Positions 1 through 10,319 of a DNA stretch of 64,000 nucleotides are shown piece by piece. The stretch covers positions 248,001-312,000 of the forward strand of contig NZ_VKKZ01000019.1 of the NCBI RefSeq assembly GCF_008271745.1, written 5' to 3'. The position numbers and the translations under genes are program-made. Position 1 is the first letter of the stretch. Every line of letters begins with the position of its first letter. The notes beneath the pieces are model-generated. The model saw only the letters and a program-made list of their open reading frames with translations, did not search any database and had not been told where the DNA came from. The DNA is from Rufibacter glacialis (GTDB lineage: Bacteria; Bacteroidota; Bacteroidia; Cytophagales; Hymenobacteraceae).

Positions 1-12
1 CAAAAGGCTCGA

Positions 13-38
13 TAGGCCTATCTTCAGAAAAGGGTTTT
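13..38. repeat. GGCC/TTTCTGAAAA-type intergenic palindrome, partial copy
   Basis: Contains AGGCCTATCTTCAGAAAAG, which closely matches the copy at 20557-20597. It is one member of a dispersed intergenic family described in the findings. The rest of 1-187 shows no gene. Confidence 0.5.
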
Positions 39-187
39 TCTGCATGCTTTATATAAGGCAATCACCAAATTTGAGAAGACAATGTAAGTGATTTATGCAG
101 AAGTAGGTGCCCCATTCTTTACAATTTCAGGGAGGCAATAAACAAATTTCCGTTTTAAGCATCGTTTCACAATAAGCGATTGGAAAC

Positions 188-224
188 GAAAAAGCCCGCC
201 TTCTGGGTAGAAGAACGGGCTTTC
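188..224 (-). terminator. Terminator of the atpDC operon
   Basis: On the minus strand an AAAGCCCG/CGGGCTTT stem with an internal TTCT/AGAA pairing is followed by a short T run. It lies 20-60 bp after the atpC stop, as expected for the end of the operon. Confidence 0.7.
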
Positions 225-245
225 AAATGGAAAACAGGAAAGGAT

Positions 246-494
246 TTAGGCGGTTACGGCTTCGGCCAGGACAATGATCTTGTTGTCCAGAACCTCTACA
301 ACTCCCCCGTCAATCTGGAACACCACTGGAGCACCGGTAGCGGGCGTGATTCTTACTGGTCCGTTGGCCAGGGCACTGATGAGGGCGGCGTGGTTATTCA
401 ACACTTCAAACCCACCGTTGATGCCTGGGAACTTCACCGACGTCACGTCGCCTTCAAAGACTCTTTTATCTGGGGTGATGATTTCTAAATACAT
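246..494 (-). CDS. atpC: F1Fo ATP synthase epsilon subunit
   Basis: This is the epsilon subunit of the F1 central stalk, which couples rotation of the gamma subunit to the catalytic head. The 82 residues cover only the N-terminal beta-sandwich domain (start MYLEIITPDKRVFEGDV, conserved NNHAALISAL segment near residues 33-42). The C-terminal two-helix domain of the roughly 135-residue enterobacterial subunit is absent; such short forms are usual in Bacteroidota. It follows atpD on the same strand after 92 bp, and that gap is filled by a long inverted repeat. Identification is firm; the lack of the inhibitory domain is read directly from the length. Confidence 0.95.
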   Translation of the reverse strand: MYLEIITPDKRVFEGDVTSVKFPGINGGFEVLNNHAALISALANGPVRITPATGAPVVFQIDGGVVEVLDNKIIVLAEAVTA

Positions 495-504
495 TTCTTA
501 GGAG

Positions 505-577
505 TTCTGAGTCTTGAGTCTTGAGTTCTGAGTCTAAATCTTTCCAGACTCAGGACTCAGAACTCAAGACTCAGAAC
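505..577. repeat. Inverted GAGTC/GAACTC repeat between atpD and atpC
   Basis: About 30 bp built of GAGTCTTGAGTTCTGAGTC-type words is followed, after a spacer near AAATCTTTCC, by its near-exact reverse complement. The RNA would form a long hairpin inside the atpDC transcript. The same words recur at 17516-17549, 21807-21857, 21918-21950 and 22184-22247. Confidence 0.85.
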
Positions 578-586
578 TAATGAATA

Positions 587-2101
<1,515 letters not shown>

Positions 2102-2140
2102 TTATAATTATTTAGATAGATACTCACTTCTTTCAGGCTG

Positions 2141-2148
2141 CAAAAATA
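2141..2148 (-). promoter_or_regulatory. -7 promoter box for atpDC
   Basis: Minus-strand TATTTTTG matches the Bacteroidota TAnnTTTG box. A transcript starting about 6 bp downstream would have a leader near 40 nt. No clear -33 TTG is seen at the expected spacing. Confidence 0.6.
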
Positions 2149-2663
2149 GGGGTTTATCTCTGCAATTCCATAGAAGTAGGTAAAAAGTTTTGTCACCGGA
2201 ATTTCAGGCGTTGCCAAGGGGAAAAAGTTGCTGTTTCTGGCCTGATTTGCTGGAAACCGGCCAGAAACGCGGGTATGCTGGGCATGGCAAAGCCAGGTTG
2301 GCCTCAGAAGCTGATAGGAAGAATGCCATTGGCTTTTTGGGGAGAGCCGTTTTCAAGCCTCCTCTACTGGGCCAAGGAAAGACTTCATCTCCTGTAGGCG
2401 CAGGGCTTTTCAAGGGGAAGACGCTCTTTTCTATAGAGCTGCGGGGTAGTTTCAGGTTCAGCCATGCCTATTATGAGGCGATTGTCTTACAGTAGTTGGG
2501 TATTCCAACTCATGCTGGGGCCAACTTGAGAACTTAAACCACAGAAATGGTAGAACGAACTTATTATTACCTGCAAGAGAGGGTAGCCCTACAAGAAGGG
2601 TAACGGGAAGATATCCTGGGTTTCCCTAAACGGTTTGGCCGTTTCTGCGCCGGGTAAAAGGAG
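2149..2663. other. Gap of about 515 bp between atpD and the small paralogue pair
   Basis: No convincing gene. Open frames here (for example 2190-2495 plus) have no family features and differ in frame from both flanking units. It holds a copy of the palindromic family at 2231-2270, where TTTCTGGCC faces GGCCAGAAACGCG, and a further GGTTTGGCCGTTTCTG near 2630-2645. Confidence 0.6.
2231..2270. repeat. GGCC-type palindromic intergenic element
   Basis: GTTTCTGGCC and GGCCAGAAACGCG arms flank a centre that includes ATTTGCTGGAAA. It is related to the dispersed family but has diverged. Confidence 0.45.
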
Positions 2664-2903
2664 CTATGCAGCTGATGGGCAGGTACGGCGGGCTTTTTCC
2701 TGCTCCTGCTGGTTCAGGAAATGCAAGGCCCGTTCCCATTCAAATTCGCTGCGCAGGTGCACAAACACATAATTCCCGTGCTTTACCATGCGCACATCTT
2801 CCAGCACCTGCGGCAACCGGGGATCTTGGGCGGGCAAGGTGTAGGTATGGATAGGCGTGGCAGACTTGAGGTAAAAGGAGAGGGTGATGGTGGAGGCTTC
2901 CAT
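2664..2903 (-). CDS. Hypothetical protein, paralogue of the upstream gene
   Basis: A 79-residue protein of no family I recognise. It begins MEASTITLSFYLKS and aligns over its whole length with the first 70 residues of the gene just upstream (2909-3316): both share TITL..Y..S..PI.T..LPA..DP.L, then a G.Y stretch with leucines, then an EF..AR/RAL..F end. Five bases separate the upstream stop from this ATG, so the two are almost certainly co-transcribed and arose by tandem duplication. There is no signal peptide or membrane segment. The fold looks like a compact alternating beta/alpha domain; no function is inferred. Confidence 0.65.
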   Translation of the reverse strand: MEASTITLSFYLKSATPIHTYTLPAQDPRLPQVLEDVRMVKHGNYVFVHLRSEFEWERALHFLNQQEQEKARRTCPSAA

Positions 2904-2908
2904 AATTA

Positions 2909-3316
2909 TTATAGTCCGTTCAGGGTTACTTGAAAGATGGCTTTGATCCAGTCCAACCGGAAACTGGTGCCGGAAGGGGTTCTGGCGGCAAGCGGCGGCG
3001 CGGGAGCATACGTCTCCAGCGGAAATGCCTGCGCGGGAGCCGTGGTTGGGCGTTTAGCAGCCTTTTTGCGCAAACGGCCCCTAAACCGGTGGTGCCGGCT
3101 GGCGTTGCCAATAGCCGGAAAGAGGACCCGCGCCTGCCTGAACTCCCGGGCGTCCAGGAGCCGGAGGCAATAATACTGCCCGCAGGGAATCACTTCCAGG
3201 CACTCTCTGAGGCGGGCCAGGGCAGGGTCATGGCTCCTTGCTGGCAAAGTGGCAATGGGTTGCGTTGACCTGTAATAGACAACCAGGGTGATGGTGGGTA
3301 GGGCTTCGTTTTGCAT
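2909..3316 (-). CDS. Hypothetical protein with a paralogous N-terminal domain and basic tail
   Basis: A 135-residue protein. Residues 1-65 (MQNEALPTITLVVYYRSTQP onward) are paralogous to the following 79-residue gene. Residues about 70-135 form an extension rich in Arg, Lys, Pro and Ala (HHRFRGRLRKKAAKRP), likely disordered and possibly nucleic-acid or membrane binding. The conserved core and the 5-bp spacing to its partner support it being a real gene. The tail is absent from the partner and could have been added by read-through. Function unknown. Confidence 0.6.
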   Translation of the reverse strand: MQNEALPTITLVVYYRSTQPIATLPARSHDPALARLRECLEVIPCGQYYCLRLLDAREFRQARVLFPAIGNASRHHRFRGRLRKKAAKRPTTAPAQAFPLETYAPAPPLAARTPSGTSFRLDWIKAIFQVTLNGL

Positions 3317-3450
3317 GGCAGGGTACCTGTTTTAGGGGAACCTGGGTAAGTCTACGCACTCCCTTCCAGCTTGACCAGCGCCGCCGTGAAGCTTAACCAA
3401 AACATAACCCCGGGACCACGGCGCGCTAACCTGCGGGTAACAATTTCTTC

Positions 3451-3485
3451 ATTTAGAGCGCGTTTTCTGAAAAATGGCCCCAAAA
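3451..3485. repeat. GGCC/TTTTCTGAAAA intergenic palindrome
   Basis: ATTTAGAGCGCGTTTTCTGA continues as AAAATGGCCCCAAAA. This is a typical copy of the dispersed family, lying between the divergent hypothetical pair and purL. Confidence 0.6.
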
Positions 3486-3525
3486 GGAAGCTGAAAATAG
3501 GGGCGCTCCATCTAAAAGAAATCTT

Positions 3526-3533
3526 TATTTTTG
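3526..3533 (+). promoter_or_regulatory. -7 promoter box for purL
   Basis: TATTTTTG matches TAnnTTTG. It overlaps the TTG at 3531, the 5'-most possible purL start, so that codon would lie upstream of the transcript. This favours the TTG at 3564. Confidence 0.65.
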
Positions 3534-3563
3534 CCCCGTCTTATCACCAAACCAATATCCGTC

Positions 3564-5783
3564 TTGGAAACCCAGACCCTGACTACCGTAGATACCGCCC
3601 AGAAATTGGGCCTCTTGCCCGAAGAGTTTGACCGCATCAAAGAAATCCTGGGCCGCACGCCTAATTTCACTGAGCTCAGCATTTTCTCTGTGATGTGGTC
3701 TGAGCACTGCTCTTATAAGAACTCAATCGTTTGGCTTAAAACCCTTCCCAAAGACTCTCCGCGCATGCTGGCGAAAGCCGGTGAGGAGAATGCCGGGTTG
3801 GTAGACATCGGCGGCGGGCTGGCCTGCTCTTTCAAGATAGAATCACACAACCACCCGTCTGCCCTGGAGCCTTACCAAGGCGCAGCCACCGGCGTGGGCG
3901 GCATCAACCGCGATATCTTCACCATGGGGGCCCGGCCCATCGCGCAGCTGAACTCGCTGCGGTTCGGGAACCCCAACTCAGATAAAACCAAGCGCCTGTT
4001 GCGCGGCGTAGTGAAAGGCATCGGGGACTATGGCAACGCCTTCGGGATTCCTACCGTGGGCGGCGAGCTATTCTTTGATGACTGCTACAACGTGAACCCG
4101 CTGGTGAACGCTTTCTCCGCGGGTATTGTGGAAGTGGGCAAAACCGCCAGCGCCACCTCGCATGGGGTAGGTAACCCGGTGTTCATCATTGGGGCCGCCA
4201 CGGGCAAAGACGGAATCCACGGCGCGGCCTTCGCGTCTAAAGACCTCACCGAAGACTCCGTGAACGATCTTCCCTCTGTACAGGTGGGTGACCCCTTCCA
4301 GGAGAAATTGCTTTTAGAGGCTACTTTGGAGGTTCTGGCCACCAACCGCGTGATCGGGATGCAGGACATGGGTGCCGCCGGTATCACCTGCTCTACCTCA
4401 GAGATGAGTGCCAAGGGCGAACATGGCATGGAGATCTGGCTGGACAAAGTGCCTACCCGCCAGGCCAACATGCAGCCGTTTGAGATCCTGCTCTCTGAAA
4501 GCCAGGAACGTATGCTGGTGGTGATGGAGAAAGGGGCCGAGGACCTGATCCATCAGATCTGCGACAAGTGGGACATGTCCTGCGCTCAGATTGGCGAGGT
4601 AACTGATTCTAAGCGTCTGCGCTACTACGTGAAAGGCGAATTGGTAGCGGACGTGCCTGCCGATGACCTGGTATTGGGTGGCGGCGCTCCGGTGTACCAC
4701 CGCGAGTACCGGGAGCCCGCTTATTTCCAGGAAGCCAAGAAGTTCTCCATTGACAGCGTACAAGAGCCCACTGATTATAAAGAAGTAGCCGAGTTTTTGG
4801 CCACGCACCCCAATATCGCCTCCAAGCGCTGGGTATACAAGCAGTATGACTCCATGATTGGGACGGCCACCTTGACCACCAATCGCCCCGCTGATGCCGG
4901 CATTGTGAAGGTGAAAGGGTCTGACAAGGCCATTGCCATCACCGTAGACTGCAACAGCCGCTACGTGAACGCTGACCCAGAGGAAGGTACCGCCATTGCC
5001 GTAGCCGAAGCGGCCCGTAACATTGTCTGCGCCGGCGGTGAGCCTGTGGCCATCACCAACTGCCTCAACTTCGGGAACCCGTACGTACCTGAGGTGTATT
5101 GGCAGTTTGTAGGCGCCATCAAAGGCATGGGCAAAGCCTGTACCGCGTTCGGTACGCCCGTGACCGGCGGTAACGTGAGTTTCTATAACCAATCCTCAGA
5201 TGAAGGTCCGGTATTCCCTACGCCTACCATTGGCATGTTGGGGATTGTGGAAGACAAATCCAAGACCATGACGCTGGCCTTCCAGAACGAAGGAGATGCG
5301 ATCTACCTGCTGGGTGATCCGGCCAATGACATTGCCTCCAGTGAGTACCTGTATTCGTACCACGGCGTGAAGCTGTCACCGGCCCCGGCTTTTGATATGG
5401 AAAAAGAGTTGCTGCTGCAGAAAACCGTGGCCAGCCTCATCCAGGGAGGCCAGATCCAGTCGGCCCATGACTGCGCCGATGGAGGTTTGTACATCACCTT
5501 GCTGGAGTCTGCCATGCCCAATGAACTGGGTTTCTCTATCTCCACGGATGCTGATTTCAGAAAAGACGCCTATTTATTCGGCGAGAGCCAGGGCCGCGTT
5601 GTGGTGAGCGTTTCCGCTGCCCAGCAGGAGGCTTTTGAGAAATCAGTTTCTGGTAACGGCCTGACTTTCAAAAAAATTGGTGCGGTAACCGCCCGCTACT
5701 GCGAGGTAGACGGCGAGGTGTTTCATGCCATTCAGGTCATTAAAAACAGCTATGACACCGCGCTGGAGCGGATTATGGAATAA
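3564..5783 (+). CDS. purL: Phosphoribosylformylglycinamidine synthase subunit PurL
   Basis: Converts FGAR to FGAM with ATP and glutamine-derived ammonia in purine biosynthesis. About 739 residues, the small-type PurL that works with separate PurS and PurQ (not in this window). Visible features are the MWSEHCSYKN segment, the catalytic SHNHPS motif near residues 94-99 followed by YQGAATGVGG, MQDMGAAGITCS, and the second AIRS-like half with TGGNVSFYNQ. The longer frame starts at TTG 3531, but the -7 box overlaps that codon; TTG 3564 gives METQTLTTVD, which fits the family N-terminus. The start is therefore inferred and the product is firm. Confidence 0.97.
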   Translation: METQTLTTVDTAQKLGLLPEEFDRIKEILGRTPNFTELSIFSVMWSEHCSYKNSIVWLKTLPKDSPRMLAKAGEENAGLVDIGGGLACSFKIESHNHPSALEPYQGAATGVGGINRDIFTMGARPIAQLNSLRFGNPNSDKTKRLLRGVVKGIGDYGNAFGIPTVGGELFFDDCYNVNPLVNAFSAGIVEVGKTASATSHGVGNPVFIIGAATGKDGIHGAAFASKDLTEDSVNDLPSVQVGDPFQEKLLLEATLEVLATNRVIGMQDMGAAGITCSTSEMSAKGEHGMEIWLDKVPTRQANMQPFEILLSESQERMLVVMEKGAEDLIHQICDKWDMSCAQIGEVTDSKRLRYYVKGELVADVPADDLVLGGGAPVYHREYREPAYFQEAKKFSIDSVQEPTDYKEVAEFLATHPNIASKRWVYKQYDSMIGTATLTTNRPADAGIVKVKGSDKAIAITVDCNSRYVNADPEEGTAIAVAEAARNIVCAGGEPVAITNCLNFGNPYVPEVYWQFVGAIKGMGKACTAFGTPVTGGNVSFYNQSSDEGPVFPTPTIGMLGIVEDKSKTMTLAFQNEGDAIYLLGDPANDIASSEYLYSYHGVKLSPAPAFDMEKELLLQKTVASLIQGGQIQSAHDCADGGLYITLLESAMPNELGFSISTDADFRKDAYLFGESQGRVVVSVSAAQQEAFEKSVSGNGLTFKKIGAVTARYCEVDGEVFHAIQVIKNSYDTALERIME

Positions 5784-5809
5784 ATTTTTTGAAAATTTTT
5801 CGCGGAGTG

Positions 5810-5840
5810 TTTGCGCTGAATGAATTCTTTTCTACCTTTG
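5810..5840 (+). promoter_or_regulatory. Promoter of tRNA-Gln
   Basis: TTTG at 5810-5813, a spacer of exactly 19 nt, then TACCTTTG at 5833-5840. This is the full Bacteroidota sigma-ABfr type consensus (TTTG-N19-TAnnTTTG). The mature tRNA starts 39 bp after the box. Confidence 0.85.
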
Positions 5841-5878
5841 CAACACCAAACGACAACGATAGGTTGTCAGCGGGAAAT

Positions 5879-5951
5879 TGTCCGATGGTGTAACTGGCAA
5901 CACGTCTGATTTTGGTTCAGAAGAGTCCAGGTTCGAAACCTGGTCGGACAA
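5879..5951 (+). tRNA. tRNA-Gln (anticodon UUG)
   Basis: Cloverleaf is visible by eye. The acceptor arms TGTCCGA and TCGGACA are exact complements. The anticodon stem TCTGA/TCAGA encloses loop TTTTGGT, giving anticodon TTG. The T arm is CCAGG-TTCGAAA-CCTGG. The discriminator is A and the CCA end is not encoded (CCT follows). Confidence 0.95.
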
Positions 5952-5957
5952 CCTAGA

Positions 5958-5990
5958 AAGCCTCTTAGAGAAATCTGAGAGGCTTTTTTT
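5958..5990 (+). terminator. Terminator after tRNA-Gln
   Basis: AAGCCTCT and AGAGGCTT form a stem followed directly by a run of seven T, a few bases after the tRNA 3' end. Confidence 0.85.
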
Positions 5991-6358
5991 ATGCCCTTTG
6001 ATTTGGCGCTGAGGAAGAATTAGGAATGCCCGATAGAACTAATCGTAAGGCTAGCCCAAGGTAACTTGAAGAGAGGAAGAAGAGATTTTAAAGGCGTAGG
6101 TTTGCCGCTCTCAGGACAGGAGTTTTGACAAATAGCTCCCGCCTCACTGGAGAAAGGGACGTAAGGATTCTTGTAGCCGATTTTCTCCGTGGGGTACCGG
6201 TTTGGGGAGTCAATGGCTATCCCTTTAGTATAACCGGGTATGGCGTAAAAAGGTATGTGTCTGATTTTCAATCTTTCACAAATCCATAATAAATCCGATT
6301 TTCCGTAGTTATACCAGAAAGTTCATGGAATAGTACCTTGTAATTTTTGGCTACATCG
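5991..6358. other. Gap of about 370 bp between tRNA-Gln and prs
   Basis: No gene is supported. Minus-strand open frames at 6020-6271 and 6268-6450 have no family signature, and the second overlaps the prs promoter and start. A short AAGAATTAGGAATG word at 6014-6027 belongs to the AATTAGGAATT repeat group seen at 12779-12805 and 14158-14262. Confidence 0.5.
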
Positions 6359-6389
6359 TTTGAGCCTATAAAAATTAGAAGTAATTTTG
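6359..6389 (+). promoter_or_regulatory. Promoter of prs
   Basis: TTTG at 6359-6362, 19 nt spacer, TAATTTTG at 6382-6389. An exact TTTG-N19-TAnnTTTG match. It places the transcript start near 6396 and sets the ATG at 6419 as the true start. Confidence 0.85.
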
Positions 6390-6418
6390 CGACTTCATTT
6401 GGTAACCACCTTCTCCTC

Positions 6419-7351
<933 letters not shown>

Positions 7352-7354
7352 CGG

Positions 7355-7387
7355 TTAGTTGCTAATTGTCAGTGATTAGTTGTTAGT
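7355..7387. repeat. TTAGTTGCTAATTG/TGATTAGTTGTTAG intergenic repeat
   Basis: Low-complexity words related to those at 13023-13062 and 18510-18545, where they occur in the opposite orientation. Found just after the prs stop. Confidence 0.55.
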
Positions 7388-7409
7388 CTGAAATAGGAAT
7401 GCTGGTGCC

Positions 7410-7435
7410 CTTGTTGGTGTTATCACCAACAAGTA
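7410..7435. repeat. GTTGGTGTTATCACCAAC palindrome
   Basis: TTGTTGGTG and CACCAACAA arms around a 4-nt centre. Further copies occur at 22017-22037 and 22136-22160. Confidence 0.7.
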
Positions 7436-7532
7436 GAAAGGCAGGAGCAATAAAAAAGAGGTCATGTGTCTTGCATCTTGATACATGTGTCTCTCAAAAG
7501 AGTTTTTCCATTTTTTATTTATATCCATTTTT

Positions 7533-8117
7533 ATGCAAAGCTTAGAGATTATAGGGTTTAAAAGAGCAAATCTCGGTAAATCCGAAGCCAAAGCGCTTCG
7601 TGAGGAAGCTCAAGTTCCATGCGTGTTGTACGGCGGTGCTGAGCAAGTTCACTTCTCTGCCCCGGCTATCCTGTTCCGTGACTTGGTGTACTCTCCTGAG
7701 GTTTACCAGGTTGATTTGAACATTGAAGGCACGCACTACACGGCCATCATGCAAGACCTTCAGTTCCACCCAGTGAACGAAATGTTGCTGCACGTGGACT
7801 TCCTGTTACTGCAAGACGAGAAAGAAGTGAAAGTTGACGTGCCTGTACGTTTCGTGGGTACTTCTCCAGGAGTAATGGCCGGTGGTAAATTGGTGACCAA
7901 ACTGCGCAAGCTGCGCGTGAAAGCACTTCCTGCCAACCTGCCAGATTCTATCGCGGTTGATATCTCTGAACTGGAGTTAGGTAAGTCTATCAAAGTGAAC
8001 AAAATCACGCCTGAGAACTACCAGATCCTGACCAACCCACTTTCACCGGTGGCTACGGTAACGGTACCAAGAGCTCTGAAAAGCGCTCAGACAGAAGAGA
8101 AAAAAGGCAAGAAATAA
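7533..8117 (+). CDS. rplY: 50S ribosomal protein L25/general stress protein Ctc
   Basis: 5S rRNA-binding ribosomal protein of the long CTC/TL5 type: an N-terminal L25 beta-barrel (residues 1-90, MQSLEIIGFKRANLGKSEAK, then VPCVLYGG) plus a C-terminal TL5 domain (about 95-180) and a Lys-rich tail ending EEKKGKK. 194 residues from the ATG at 7533. The frame reaches back to 7485, but MCLSKEFFHFLFISIF is not family-like. Codon use (CGT, GGT, GCT, GTT) is that of a highly expressed gene and contrasts with purL nearby. Confidence 0.95.
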   Translation: MQSLEIIGFKRANLGKSEAKALREEAQVPCVLYGGAEQVHFSAPAILFRDLVYSPEVYQVDLNIEGTHYTAIMQDLQFHPVNEMLLHVDFLLLQDEKEVKVDVPVRFVGTSPGVMAGGKLVTKLRKLRVKALPANLPDSIAVDISELELGKSIKVNKITPENYQILTNPLSPVATVTVPRALKSAQTEEKKGKK

Positions 8118-8140
8118 GCCTGATCTTTTTCCAGTCTTTG

Positions 8141-8175
8141 AAAACCCTGTTCTGCCTTTGGCAGGGCAGGGTTTT
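8141..8175 (+). terminator. Terminator of rplY
   Basis: AAAACCCTG (8141-8149) pairs with CAGGGTTTT (8167-8175), and an inner CTGCC/GGCAG pairing completes the hairpin. TCTGTTTTT follows. Confidence 0.8.
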
Positions 8176-8526
8176 CTGTTTTTAGGCCATTTTAGAAGAA
8201 GAAGTCGGCAACCATCTGCATTTAGTGTTTAAAGCCTGCTTTATCAAAGACGGGCCCTAAAAGGTATTGGCAGAGACACTCGTAGGAGCTGCGCACACTA
8301 CGAGGTCATTCAAAGTTCTGGGTCTTGGGTTCTGAGTTCTTGCTGGCGCGAGTCTTTAAACTCGTGACTGAGGATGAGGCGAGTCTCCAGACTCGCCGGG
8401 AACCATCAGCCGGGTGCTGTAAGGTCAGGTGAAGATACTTTTACAGAAGAGCGGGTGTAAGAGTAGGGTACTCCCTGGTTGCCCATGCGCGAGAACCAAG
8501 GCCATTTAGGAGCCGGTTTCCTGAAA
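8176..8526. other. Repeat-bearing gap between rplY and the sugar cluster
   Basis: No gene. It contains GTTCTGGGTCTTGGGTTCTG words (8315-8334), a GGCGCGAGTCTTTAAACTCG hairpin (8345-8361) and a perfect GGCGAGTCTCCAGACTCGCC palindrome (8380-8399). Confidence 0.6.
8380..8399. repeat. GGCGAGTCTCCAGACTCGCC palindrome
   Basis: Perfect 20-bp palindrome, with near copies at 12965-12984 and 21886-21904. A recurrent hairpin unit of this genome. Confidence 0.75.
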
Positions 8527-9663
8527 TCAGCCTCTGAACGTCGTTTTGATCACTTCTGCCACACGTTCCTGGTCAGCGGGGGTAAGGTTGGTGCCGGAAG
8601 GAAGGCACAGGCCGCGGGAGAACAGATCATCGCTGGTGCCGTCGCCGAAATAGTCACAGCGTTGGTAGAGCGGCTGCCGGTGCATGGGGTACCAGAGAGG
8701 GCGGCTTTCAATCTGTGCTTCCAGCAGTCTGAGGCGCAAGGCCTCTGGATTTAGGCGGCAGCCTTTCTTGAGGGTGAGGCAACTGAGCCAGCGGTTAGAG
8801 TAGAACCCTTCCGGCTCTGGCTGCCATTCTATTTCTTCCACGTCCTGCAGCAGGTGGCGGTAGGTGTCAAACACCTTTCTCTTTTGCCGTACCCGTTCTT
8901 CCAGCACTTCCAGTTGTCCGCGCCCAATGCCCGCAGAGATGTTGCTCATGCGGTAATTGTAGCCCATGGCCGTGTGGTGGTAGTAGGGCAGGTCGTCTTT
9001 GGCCTGGGTGGCCAGCCACCGGGCCTGCTCCACTAATTTCGGGTCAGCAGATACCAACGCGCCGCCGCCGGAAGTAGTGATAATCTTGTTCCCGTTGAAG
9101 GAGTAGACGCCCACCTGGCCAAAAGTCCCCAGCAATTGGTCCTGGTAGCGGGAGCCCAAAGCCTCGGCCGCGTCTTCCAGGAGCGGCACCCCGTAACGTT
9201 GGGTTACTTCCTGGATTTCCCGCAGGCGGGCGGGCATGCCGTACAGGTGCACCAGCAGCAGGGCTTTGGGGAGTCTGCCTTTCCTTTGGCGGTCGCGCAG
9301 GGCGTCTTCCAGGGCGGTGGGGCAGAGGTTCCAGGTGCCAGGTTCGCTGTCAATCAATACGGGCGTGGCCCCTACGTACCGGATAGGGTTGGTGCTGGCC
9401 ACAAAGGTGAACGTGGAGCAGAAAACCTCATCACCGGGGCCTACGCCCAGGGCCAGTAAGGCCAGATGCAGGGCGGCGGTACCGGAGGAAAGAGCGGCAG
9501 CGGCTGGCACGGCCGTATAGGCAGCCAGTTCCTGCTCAAACCCGTCTACGTTGGCTCCGGCCGTGGTAATCCAGTTCTGGTCAAACGCCTGTTGCACATA
9601 CTGCTGTTCCTGTCCTCCCATGTGCGGGGGAGAAAGGTAAATAAAAGGGGAGGGTTGGCTCAT
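8527..9663 (-). CDS. DegT/DnrJ/EryC1/StrS-family PLP aminotransferase (PglE-like)
   Basis: 378 residues of the sugar aminotransferase family, which transfers an amino group from glutamate to a nucleotide-linked keto sugar. Visible are the N-terminal SPPHMGGQEQQYV, SSGTAALHLALLALGVGPGD, the LLEDAAEALGS segment with the PLP-binding Asp, and the Schiff-base Lys in SFNGNKIITTSGGG. It is the last gene of a three-gene unit, overlapping the acetyltransferase by ATGA. That context points to UDP-N-acetyl-4-amino-6-deoxy sugar (bacillosamine-type) synthesis; the exact substrate is an inference. No 4,6-dehydratase is nearby. Confidence 0.9.
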   Translation of the reverse strand: MSQPSPFIYLSPPHMGGQEQQYVQQAFDQNWITTAGANVDGFEQELAAYTAVPAAAALSSGTAALHLALLALGVGPGDEVFCSTFTFVASTNPIRYVGATPVLIDSEPGTWNLCPTALEDALRDRQRKGRLPKALLLVHLYGMPARLREIQEVTQRYGVPLLEDAAEALGSRYQDQLLGTFGQVGVYSFNGNKIITTSGGGALVSADPKLVEQARWLATQAKDDLPYYHHTAMGYNYRMSNISAGIGRGQLEVLEERVRQKRKVFDTYRHLLQDVEEIEWQPEPEGFYSNRWLSCLTLKKGCRLNPEALRLRLLEAQIESRPLWYPMHRQPLYQRCDYFGDGTSDDLFSRGLCLPSGTNLTPADQERVAEVIKTTFRG

Positions 9664-10319
9664 GCAATCTGTTCAATAACCCGGGCTGGCACCCCTACGG
9701 CGGTGCAGTAACTGGGCAAGTCTTTGGTGACCACGGCCCCGGCGCCAATGGTAGTGAAAGCCCCTACTTTCTGGTTCTGTAACACGGTGCTGTTGGTGCC
9801 TCCGTACACGCCGGTACCCAACTGTACGCAGCCGCTGATGGTTACCTGGGGCATGAGCGAGCAGAAATCCCCGATCACCGCGTCATGGCCAATGGTGCAG
9901 GCCAGGTTCAGGAGAACGTGCCGGCCCAGCGTGACGTTATGGGTGAGCACGCTGTTCTGGCAGACAATGGTGCCTTCGCCCAGGCAAAGCTTCTGTTCAG
10001 GAGTATGCAGCACCGAAGGGTGCACCAGTACCGGGAAGCGCAGCATAGGGTTCAGCAGCCGGTCGGCCACATCGGTCTTGGCCTGGCAATTGCCTATGGC
10101 AATGGTGACATCCAGGGGGCTTTCTGTGGTGTTGAGTTCTTCCACCTGGCCCAGGTACGGGTAGCCGCAGATGTCAGGGTGGGCAGGAGGAACATCGTCA
10201 TAAAACCCAATGATGTCCCATCTGGGCGTGACGTGGTTGATCTGGTGGAGGAGCATCAGCACCTCCCTGCCTAATCCGCCGGCACCTACAATCGCAATTC
10301 TATGTTTTTCCACGCTCAT
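9660..10319 (-). CDS. NeuD/PglD-family sugar O/N-acetyltransferase
   Basis: 219 residues with the two-part PglD layout: an N-terminal Rossmann-like region (residues 1-75, IAIVGAGGLGREVLMLL, then IIGFYDD) and a C-terminal left-handed beta-helix of hexapeptide repeats (about 95-215). The catalytic His lies in TIGHDAVIGDFC, and a conserved GVPARVIEQ end follows. Such enzymes acetylate the 4-amino group of UDP-4-amino-sugars or O-acetylate sialic acids. Placement between a phosphoglycosyl transferase and a sugar aminotransferase, with ATGA overlaps on both sides, favours the PglD role. Confidence 0.9.
   Translation of the reverse strand: MSVEKHRIAIVGAGGLGREVLMLLHQINHVTPRWDIIGFYDDVPPAHPDICGYPYLGQVEELNTTESPLDVTIAIGNCQAKTDVADRLLNPMLRFPVLVHPSVLHTPEQKLCLGEGTIVCQNSVLTHNVTLGRHVLLNLACTIGHDAVIGDFCSLMPQVTISGCVQLGTGVYGGTNSTVLQNQKVGAFTTIGAGAVVTKDLPSYCTAVGVPARVIEQIA

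Noticed and set aside
2190-2495. 101-codon plus-strand ORF downstream of atpD
   Set aside because: No family pattern; it contains a copy of the dispersed palindrome, which is found only in gaps.
4398-5192. 264-codon minus-strand open frame inside purL
   Set aside because: It lies entirely opposite purL, has no family features, and reflects the GC-rich third codon positions of the real gene.
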